A stretch of DNA of 64,000 nt, taken from the NCBI GenBank assembly GCA_947652605.1, contig CANTFG010000099.1, positions 288,164 to 352,163 of the forward strand, written 5' to 3'. This document shows positions 54,801-64,000 of the stretch, piece by piece. This DNA comes from Elmis aenea. Taxonomy: Eukaryota > Arthropoda > Insecta > Coleoptera > Elmidae. A program made the position numbers and the translations under genes. A model generated the notes under the pieces. The model saw only the letters and a program-made list of their open reading frames with translations. It did no database searches and was not told the origin of the DNA. Each line of letters begins with the position of its first letter. The stretch's first letter is position 1.

Positions 54801-56035
54801 TCCATCGCTTCTTTACATGAATACAATTGTTTTGCATATGTCTTTCAATGAGCTGGTTTTATTTTTTAATAATTTCCTAAATATACCGTGCTTTAGTTAA
54901 TACATATGTTCCTTGAGCGACTATTTCTAAACAATTTTAATTATTGATTTGTATATCACAGGAACAGTTTATCCATCGCCTCTTTACAGGAATACATTTG
55001 TTTTGCATATGTCTTTCAATGAGCTGGTTTTAATTTTTAATAATTTCCTAAAAATACCGTGCATTAGTTAATACATATGTTCCTTGAGCGACTATTTCTG
55101 AACAATTTTAATTATTGATTTGTATATCACAGGAACAGTTTATCCATCGCCTCTTTACATGAATACAATTGTTTTGCATATGTCTTTCAATGAGCTGGTT
55201 TTAATTTTTAATAATTTCCTAAAAATACCGTGCTTTAGTTAATACATATGTTCCTTGGGCGACTATTTCTAAACGATTTTAATTATTGATTTGTATATCA
55301 CAGGAACAGTTTATCCATCGCCTCTTTACATGAATACAATTGTTTTGCATATGTCTTTCAATGAGCTGGTTTTAATTTTTAATAATTTCCTAAAAATACC
55401 GTGCTTTAGTTAATACATATGTTCCTTGAGCGACTATTTCTAAACAATTTTAATTATTGATTTGTATATCACAGGAACAGTTTATCCATCGCCTCTTTAC
55501 ATAAATACAATTGTTTTGCATATGTCTTTCAATGAGCTGGCATTAATTTTTAATAATTTCCTAAAAATACCGTGCTTTAGTTAATACATATGTTCCTTGT
55601 GCGACTATTTCGAAACAATTTCAATTATTGATTTGTATATGACAGGAACAGTTTATCCATCGCCTCTTTACATGAATACAATTGTTTTGCATATGTCTTT
55701 CAATGAGCTGGTTTTAATTTTTAATAATTTCCTAAAAATACCGTGCTTTAGTTAATACATATGTTCCTTGAGCGACTGTTTCTAAACAATTTTAATTATT
55801 GATTTGTATATCACAGGAACAGTTTATCCATCGCTTCTTTACATGAATACAATTGTTTTGCATATGTCTTTCAATGAGCTGGTTTTAATTTTTAATAATT
55901 TCCTAAAAATACCGTGCTTTAGTTAATACATATGTTCCTTGAGCGACTATTTCTAAAAAATTTTAATTATTGATTTGTATATCACAGGAACAGTTTATCC
56001 ATCGCCTCTTTACATAAATACAATTGTTTTGCATA
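54801..56035 (+). repeat. Family G monomers between blocks
   Basis: This stretch repeats the order seen from about 47,560 (acaggaatacattt, ccttgggcg at 55253, ggcatta, gactgtttc, gcttcttta, ctaaaaaatttt) at offset 7,352 bp. At its left end gttttattttttaat and ctaaatata variants are seen. No gene is present. Confidence 0.8.
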
Positions 56036-59000
56036 TGTCTTTCAATGAGCTGGTTTTAATTTTTACTAATTTCCTAAAAATACCGTGCTTTAGTTAATAC
56101 ATATGTTCCTTGAGCGACTATTTCGAAACAATTTTAATTATTGATTTGTATATCACAGGAACAGTTTATCCATCGCCTCTTTACATGAATAAAATTGTTT
56201 TGCATATGTCTTTCAATGAGCTGGTTTTAATTTTTAATAATTTCCTAAAAATACCGTGCTTTAGTTAATACATATGTTCCTTGAGCGACTATTTCGAAAC
56301 AATTTTAATTATTGATTTGTATATCACAGGAACAGTTTATCCATCGCCTCTTTACATGAATACAATTGTTTTGCATATGTCTTTCAATGAGCTGGTTTTA
56401 ATTTTTAATAATTTCCTAAAAATACCGTGCTTTAGTTAATACATATGTTCCTTGAGCGACTATTTCTGAACAATTTTAATTATTGATTTGTATGTCACAG
56501 AAACAGTTTATCCATCGCCTCTTTACAGGAATACAATTGTTTTGCATATGTCTTTCAATGAGCTGGTTTTAATTTTTAATAATTTCCTAAAAATACCGTG
56601 CTTTAGTTAATACATAATTATGTTCCTTGAGCGACTATTTCTGAACAATTTTAATTATTGATTTGTATATCACAGAAACAGTTTATCCATCGCCTCTTTA
56701 CAGGAATACAATTGTTTTGCATATGTCTTTCAATGAGCTGGTTTTAATTTTTAAACATTTCCTAAAAATACCGTGCTTTAGTTAATACATATGTTCCTTG
56801 AGCGACTATTTCTGAACAATTTTAATTATTGATTTGTATATCACAGAAACAGTTTATCCATCGCCTCTTTACAGGAATACAATTGTTTTGCATATGTCTT
56901 TCAATGAGCTGGTTTTAATTTTTAATAATTTCCTAAATATACCGTGCTTTAGTTAATACATATGTTCCTTGAGCGACTATTTCTGAACAATTTTAATTAT
57001 TGATTTGTATATCACAGAAACAGTTTATCCATCGCCTCTTTACATGAATACAATTGTTTTGCATATGTCTTTCAAAGAGCTGGTTTTAATTTTTACTAAT
57101 TTCCTAAAAATACCGTGCTTTAGTTAATACATATGTTCCTTGTGCGACTATTTTGAAACAATTTCAATTATTGATTTGTATATGACAGGAACAGTTTATC
57201 CATCGCTTCTTTACATGAATACAATTGTTTTGCATATGTCTTTCAATGAGCTGGTTTTATTTTTTAATAATTTCCTAAAAATACCGTGCTTTAGTTAATA
57301 CATATGTTCCTTGAGCGACTATTTCTAAACAATTTTAATTATTGATTTGTATATCACAGAAACAGTTTATCCATCGCCTCTTTACATGAATACAATTGTT
57401 TTGCATATGTCTTTCAATGAGCTGGTATTAATTTTTAATAATATCCTAAAAATACCGTGCTTTAGTTAATACATATGTTCCTTGTGCGACTATTTCGAAA
57501 CAATTTCAATTATTGATTTGTATATGACAGGAACAGTTTATCCATCGCCTCTTTACATAAATACAATTGTTTTGCATATGTCTTTCAATGAGCTGGTTTT
57601 AATTTTTAATAATTTCCTAAAAATACCGTGCTTTAGTTAATACATATGTTCCTTGAGCGACTATTTCTAAACAATTTTAATTATTGATTTGTATATCACA
57701 GGAACAGTTTATCCATCGCCTCTTTACAGGAATACATTTGTTTTGCATATGTCTTTCAATGAGCTGGTTTTAATTTTTAATAATTTCCTAAAAATACCGT
57801 GCATTAGTTAATACATATGTTCCTTGAGCGACTATTTCTGAACAATTTTAATTATTGATTTGTATATCACAGGAACAGTTTATCCATCGCCTCTTTACAT
57901 GAATACAATTGTTTTGCATATGTCTTTCAATGAGCTGGTTTTAATTTTTAATAATTTCCTAAAAATACCGTGCTTTAGTTAATACATATGTTCCTTGGGC
58001 GACTATTTCTAAACGATTTTAATTATTGATTTGTATATCACAGGAACAGTTTATCCATCGCCTCTTTACATGAATACAATTGTTTTGCATATGTCTTTCA
58101 ATGAGCTGGTTTTAATTTTTAATAATTTCCTAAAAATACCGTGCTTTAGTTAATACATATGTTCCTTGAGCGACTATTTCTAAACAATTTTAATTATTGA
58201 TTTGTATATCACAGGAACAGTTTATCCATCGCCTCTTTACATAAATACAATTGTTTTGCATATGTCTTTCAATGAGCTGGCATTAATTTTTAATAATTTC
58301 CTAAAAATACCGTGCTTTAGTTAATACATATGTTCCTTGTGCGACTATTTCGAAACAATTTCAATTATTGATTTGTATATGACAGGAACAGTTTATCCAT
58401 CGCCTCTTTACATGAATACAATTGTTTTGCATATGTCTTTCAATGAGCTGGTTTTAATTTTTAATAATTTCCTAAAAATACCGTGCTTTAGTTAATACAT
58501 ATGTTCCTTGAGCGACTGTTTCTAAACAATTTTAATTATTGATTTGTATATCACAGGAACAGTTTATCCATCGCCTCTTTACAGGAATACAATTTTTTTG
58601 CATATGTCTTTCAATGAGCTGGTTTTAATTTTTAATAATTTCCTAAAAATACCGTGCATTAGTTAATACATATGTTCCTTGAGCGACTATTTCTGAACAA
58701 TTTTAATTATTGATTTGTATATGACAGGAACAGTATATCCATCGCCTCTTTACATGAATACAATTGTTTTGCATATGTCTTTCAATGAGCTGGTTTTAAT
58801 TTTTAATAATTTCCTAAAAATACCGTGCTTTAGTTAATACATATGTTCCTTGAGCGACTATTTCGAAACAATTTTAATTATTGATTTGTATATCACAGGA
58901 ACAGTTTATTTATCGCCTCTTTACATGAATACAATTGTTTTGCATATGTCTTTCAATGAGCTGGTTTTAATTTTTAATAATTTCCTAAAAATACCGTGCT

Positions 59001-60314
59001 TTAGTTAATACATATGTTCCTTGAGCGACTATTTCGAAACAATTTTAATTATTGATTTTTTTATCACAGGAACAGTTTATCCATCGCCTCTTTACATGAA
59101 TACAATTGTTTTGCATATGTCTTTCAATGAGCTGGTTTTAATTTTTAATAATTTCCTAAAAATACCGTGCTTTAGTTAATACATATGTTCCTTGAGCGAC
59201 TATTTCTGAACAATTTTAATTATTGATTTGTATATGACAGGAACAGTTTATCCATTGCCTCTTTACATGAATACAATTGTTTTGCATATGTCTTTCAATG
59301 AGCTGGTTTTAATTTTTAATAATTTCCTAAAAATACCGTGCTTTAGTTAATACATATGTTCCTTGAGCGACTATTTCTAAAAAATTTTAATTATTGATTT
59401 GTATATCACAGGAACAGTTTATCCATCGCCTCTTTACATGAATAAAATTGTTTTGCATATGTCTTTCAATGAGCTGGTTTAACTTTTTAATAATTTCCTA
59501 AAAATACCGTGCTTTAGTTAATACATATGTTCCTTGAGCGACTATTTCGAAACAATTTTAATTATTGATTTGTATATTACAGGAACAGTTTATCCATCGC
59601 CTCTTTACATGAATACAATTGTTTTGCATATGTCTTTCAATGAGCTGGTTTTAATTTTTAATAATTTCCTAAAAATACCGTGCTTTAGTTAATACATATG
59701 TTCCTTGAGCGACTATTTCTGAACAATTTTAATTATTGATTTGTATGTCACAGAAACAGTTTATCCATCGCCTCTTTACATGAATACAATTGTTTTGCAT
59801 ATGTCTTTCAATGAGCTGGTATTAATTTTTAATGATTTCCTAAAAATACCGTGCTTTAGTTAATACATATGTTCCTTGAGCGACTATTTCTAAACAATTT
59901 TAATTATTGATTTGTATATCACAGAAATAGTTTATCCATCGCCTCTTTACATGAATACAATTGTTTTGCATATGTCTTTCAATGAGCTGGTTTTAATTTT
60001 TAATAATTTCCTAAAAATACCGTGCTTTAGTTAATACATATGTTCCTTGAGCGACTATTTCTAAACAATTTTAATTATTGATTTGTATATCACAGGAACA
60101 GTTTATCCATCGCCTCTTTACAGGAATACAATTGTTTTGCATATGTCTTTCAATGAGCTGGTTTTAATTTTTAATAATTTCCTAAAAATACCGTGCATTA
60201 GTTAATACATATGTTCCTTGAGCGACTATTTCTAAACAATTTTAATTATTGATTTGTATATCACAGAAATAGTTTATCCATCGCCTCTTTACATGAATAC
60301 AATTGTTTTGCATA
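56036..60314 (+). repeat. Family G 4,279-bp higher-order repeat, left copy
   Basis: The unit is 25 monomers plus one 4-bp insertion (4,279 bp). Markers recur in the right copy: ttttactaat 56061 to 60340, cataattatg 56613 to 60892, ccttgggcg 57993 to 62273, aatttttttgc near 58591 to 62871, attgattttt 59051 to 63331, gtttaacttt near 59477 to 63757 and tatattac near 59574 to 63854. The left edge is placed where acataaata differs from acatgaata. No gene is present. Confidence 0.88.
56613..56622 (+). repeat. 4-bp insertion variant cataattatg, copy 2
   Basis: It is the same insertion as at 49261, and the following unit carries aaacatttcc as it does there. Confidence 0.92.
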
Positions 60315-60891
60315 TGTCTTTCAATGAGCTGGTTTTAATTTTTACTAATTTCCTAAAAATACCGTGCTTTAGTTAATACATATGTTCCTTGAGCGACTAT
60401 TTCGAAACAATTTTAATTATTGATTTGTATATCACAGGAACAGTTTATCCATCGCCTCTTTACATGAATAAAATTGTTTTGCATATGTCTTTCAATGAGC
60501 TGGTTTTAATTTTTAATAATTTCCTAAAAATACCGTGCTTTAGTTAATACATATGTTCCTTGAGCGACTATTTCGAAACAATTTTAATTATTGATTTGTA
60601 TATCACAGGAACAGTTTATCCATCGCCTCTTTACATGAATACAATTGTTTTGCATATGTCTTTCAATGAGCTGGTTTTAATTTTTAATAATTTCCTAAAA
60701 ATACCGTGCTTTAGTTAATACATATGTTCCTTGAGCGACTATTTCTGAACAATTTTAATTATTGATTTGTATGTCACAGAAACAGTTTATCCATCGCCTC
60801 TTTACAGGAATACAATTGTTTTGCATATGTCTTTCAATGAGCTGGTTTTAATTTTTAATAATTTCCTAAAAATACCGTGCTTTAGTTAATA

Positions 60892-60901
60892 CATAATTAT
60901 G
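60892..60901 (+). repeat. 4-bp insertion variant cataattatg, copy 3
   Basis: It lies 4,279 bp after copy 2 with the same neighbours and is part of the right HOR copy. Confidence 0.92.
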
Positions 60902-61450
60902 TTCCTTGAGCGACTATTTCTGAACAATTTTAATTATTGATTTGTATATCACAGAAACAGTTTATCCATCGCCTCTTTACAGGAATACAATTGTTTTGCA
61001 TATGTCTTTCAATGAGCTGGTTTTAATTTTTAAACATTTCCTAAAAATACCGTGCTTTAGTTAATACATATGTTCCTTGAGCGACTATTTCTGAACAATT
61101 TTAATTATTGATTTGTATATCACAGAAACAGTTTATCCATCGCCTCTTTACAGGAATACAATTGTTTTGCATATGTCTTTCAATGAGCTGGTTTTAATTT
61201 TTAATAATTTCCTAAATATACCGTGCTTTAGTTAATACATATGTTCCTTGAGCGACTATTTCTGAACAATTTTAATTATTGATTTGTATATCACAGAAAC
61301 AGTTTATCCATCGCCTCTTTACATGAATACAATTGTTTTGCATATGTCTTTCAAAGAGCTGGTTTTAATTTTTACTAATTTCCTAAAAATACCGTGCTTT
61401 AGTTAATACATATGTTCCTTGTGCGACTATTTTGAAACAATTTCAATTAT

Positions 61451-61470
61451 TGATTTGTCATATGACAGGA
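61451..61470 (+). repeat. 1-bp insertion in a monomer
   Basis: The text reads tttgtcatatgacagg where the left HOR copy reads tttgtatatgacagg. The extra c creates a third CATATG in this unit. It is the only difference I found between the two HOR copies. Confidence 0.88.
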
Positions 61471-64000
61471 ACAGTTTATCCATCGCTTCTTTACATGAAT
61501 ACAATTGTTTTGCATATGTCTTTCAATGAGCTGGTTTTATTTTTTAATAATTTCCTAAAAATACCGTGCTTTAGTTAATACATATGTTCCTTGAGCGACT
61601 ATTTCTAAACAATTTTAATTATTGATTTGTATATCACAGAAACAGTTTATCCATCGCCTCTTTACATGAATACAATTGTTTTGCATATGTCTTTCAATGA
61701 GCTGGTATTAATTTTTAATAATATCCTAAAAATACCGTGCTTTAGTTAATACATATGTTCCTTGTGCGACTATTTCGAAACAATTTCAATTATTGATTTG
61801 TATATGACAGGAACAGTTTATCCATCGCCTCTTTACATAAATACAATTGTTTTGCATATGTCTTTCAATGAGCTGGTTTTAATTTTTAATAATTTCCTAA
61901 AAATACCGTGCTTTAGTTAATACATATGTTCCTTGAGCGACTATTTCTAAACAATTTTAATTATTGATTTGTATATCACAGGAACAGTTTATCCATCGCC
62001 TCTTTACAGGAATACATTTGTTTTGCATATGTCTTTCAATGAGCTGGTTTTAATTTTTAATAATTTCCTAAAAATACCGTGCATTAGTTAATACATATGT
62101 TCCTTGAGCGACTATTTCTGAACAATTTTAATTATTGATTTGTATATCACAGGAACAGTTTATCCATCGCCTCTTTACATGAATACAATTGTTTTGCATA
62201 TGTCTTTCAATGAGCTGGTTTTAATTTTTAATAATTTCCTAAAAATACCGTGCTTTAGTTAATACATATGTTCCTTGGGCGACTATTTCTAAACGATTTT
62301 AATTATTGATTTGTATATCACAGGAACAGTTTATCCATCGCCTCTTTACATGAATACAATTGTTTTGCATATGTCTTTCAATGAGCTGGTTTTAATTTTT
62401 AATAATTTCCTAAAAATACCGTGCTTTAGTTAATACATATGTTCCTTGAGCGACTATTTCTAAACAATTTTAATTATTGATTTGTATATCACAGGAACAG
62501 TTTATCCATCGCCTCTTTACATAAATACAATTGTTTTGCATATGTCTTTCAATGAGCTGGCATTAATTTTTAATAATTTCCTAAAAATACCGTGCTTTAG
62601 TTAATACATATGTTCCTTGTGCGACTATTTCGAAACAATTTCAATTATTGATTTGTATATGACAGGAACAGTTTATCCATCGCCTCTTTACATGAATACA
62701 ATTGTTTTGCATATGTCTTTCAATGAGCTGGTTTTAATTTTTAATAATTTCCTAAAAATACCGTGCTTTAGTTAATACATATGTTCCTTGAGCGACTGTT
62801 TCTAAACAATTTTAATTATTGATTTGTATATCACAGGAACAGTTTATCCATCGCCTCTTTACAGGAATACAATTTTTTTGCATATGTCTTTCAATGAGCT
62901 GGTTTTAATTTTTAATAATTTCCTAAAAATACCGTGCATTAGTTAATACATATGTTCCTTGAGCGACTATTTCTGAACAATTTTAATTATTGATTTGTAT
63001 ATGACAGGAACAGTATATCCATCGCCTCTTTACATGAATACAATTGTTTTGCATATGTCTTTCAATGAGCTGGTTTTAATTTTTAATAATTTCCTAAAAA
63101 TACCGTGCTTTAGTTAATACATATGTTCCTTGAGCGACTATTTCGAAACAATTTTAATTATTGATTTGTATATCACAGGAACAGTTTATTTATCGCCTCT
63201 TTACATGAATACAATTGTTTTGCATATGTCTTTCAATGAGCTGGTTTTAATTTTTAATAATTTCCTAAAAATACCGTGCTTTAGTTAATACATATGTTCC
63301 TTGAGCGACTATTTCGAAACAATTTTAATTATTGATTTTTTTATCACAGGAACAGTTTATCCATCGCCTCTTTACATGAATACAATTGTTTTGCATATGT
63401 CTTTCAATGAGCTGGTTTTAATTTTTAATAATTTCCTAAAAATACCGTGCTTTAGTTAATACATATGTTCCTTGAGCGACTATTTCTGAACAATTTTAAT
63501 TATTGATTTGTATATGACAGGAACAGTTTATCCATTGCCTCTTTACATGAATACAATTGTTTTGCATATGTCTTTCAATGAGCTGGTTTTAATTTTTAAT
63601 AATTTCCTAAAAATACCGTGCTTTAGTTAATACATATGTTCCTTGAGCGACTATTTCTAAAAAATTTTAATTATTGATTTGTATATCACAGGAACAGTTT
63701 ATCCATCGCCTCTTTACATGAATAAAATTGTTTTGCATATGTCTTTCAATGAGCTGGTTTAACTTTTTAATAATTTCCTAAAAATACCGTGCTTTAGTTA
63801 ATACATATGTTCCTTGAGCGACTATTTCGAAACAATTTTAATTATTGATTTGTATATTACAGGAACAGTTTATCCATCGCCTCTTTACATGAATACAATT
63901 GTTTTGCATATGTCTTTCAATGAGCTGGTTTTAATTTTTAATAATTTCCTAAAAATACCGTGCTTTAGTTAATACATATGTTCCTTGAGCGACTATTTCT

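Larger units (their letters stand above)
1..64000 (+). repeat. Satellite DNA array, 171-bp tandem monomer, whole window
   Basis: The same 171-bp unit repeats head to tail with no interruption; units begin at 1, 172, 343, 514, 685 and so on. Taking the phase that begins cctctttac and ends ccatcg, I count 370 complete units of the 171-bp class, eight 76-bp deleted units and a 121-bp terminal piece. With all indels included these sum exactly to 64,000. GC of the consensus is about 28%. Units usually differ from each other by a few substitutions at recurrent positions. No gene, mobile element or unique sequence interrupts the array. Long homogeneous arrays of roughly nucleosome-length units are known from eukaryotic centromeres, pericentromeres and subtelomeres; which applies here is not visible. 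Confidence 0.98.
60315..64000 (+). repeat. Family G 4,280-bp higher-order repeat, right copy, cut by window end
   Basis: This copy follows the left one directly and continues past the window edge. An extra base at 61459 makes the later offset 4,280 rather than 4,279. The last unit stops after 121 bp. I noticed no difference from the left copy at the markers compared apart from that base. Confidence 0.88.

Noticed and set aside
1..64000. CRISPR array
   Set aside because: There is direct repetition, but no short repeat alternating with unique spacers; the entire 171-bp period is repeated, and no cas genes are present.
1..64000. Telomeric repeats or a transposon embedded in the array
   Set aside because: I saw no runs of TTAGGG, TTAGG or TTTAGGG type repeats, no target-site duplications, no terminal inverted or long terminal repeats and no transposase-like or reverse transcriptase-like frame.
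1..64000. Promoters, terminators or ribosome binding sites from short AT-rich motifs
   Set aside because: Strings resembling TATA boxes or bacterial -10 boxes occur in every unit because it is 72% AT. They have no gene next to them and cannot be told from background.
1..64000. Species assignment to a particular insect, plant or vertebrate
   Set aside because: An AT-rich satellite of this size is found in many eukaryotes, and I do not recognise this consensus. Naming a species would be a guess.

Overview
The whole window is one uninterrupted satellite DNA array. A single AT-rich unit of 171 bp (about 28% GC by hand count on the consensus) repeats head to tail on one strand from base 1 to base 64000. 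I find no supportable protein gene, RNA gene, transposon, telomeric repeat, CRISPR array or unique spacer. Adding up every indel I found closes the length exactly: 370 complete units of the 171-bp class (19 of them with small indels), 8 deleted units of 76 bp, and a final partial unit of 121 bp make 64,000 bp. This kind of DNA points to a eukaryotic nuclear chromosome, most likely centromeric, pericentromeric or subtelomeric heterochromatin. The species cannot be told from the sequence. The 171-bp length equals that of primate alpha satellite, but I see no sequence resemblance to it.

The array is layered. Units differ at about a dozen recurrent variable positions, and these variants recur in fixed order, giving higher-order repeats (HORs). 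Bases 1 to about 15,700 (family A) hold a HOR of about 4.5-4.6 kb, marked by a rare CGATCG unit at 1361, 5959, 10485 and 15083. It contains smaller tandem duplications of 1,615 bp and 1,444 bp built around the 76-bp units. Bases 15,745-23,660 (B) are a 4,009-bp segment present twice in tandem.

Bases 23,660-45,780 (C) use another set of variants, including a recurrent 2-bp deletion (gcatgtc, eight copies). A block at about 20,140-28,330 reappears at about 29,883-37,390 with gains and losses of whole units. At 45,780-47,300 a stretch of family A returns with a single 76-bp unit, 26 kb from its nearest relative. Bases 47,300-64,000 (G) hold a further variant set, with a 4,279/4,280-bp HOR at the right end and an older 7,352-bp offset copy of the same module.

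There are no genes to work together. What can be read is the array's history: point changes and small indels arose once, then spread by unequal exchange or segmental duplication over scales from 2 units (342 bp) to about 8 kb. The 171-bp length is a multiple of three, so one forward frame is nearly open. Short open frames of about 100 codons appear where particular variants remove its two stops; I reject them as genes.
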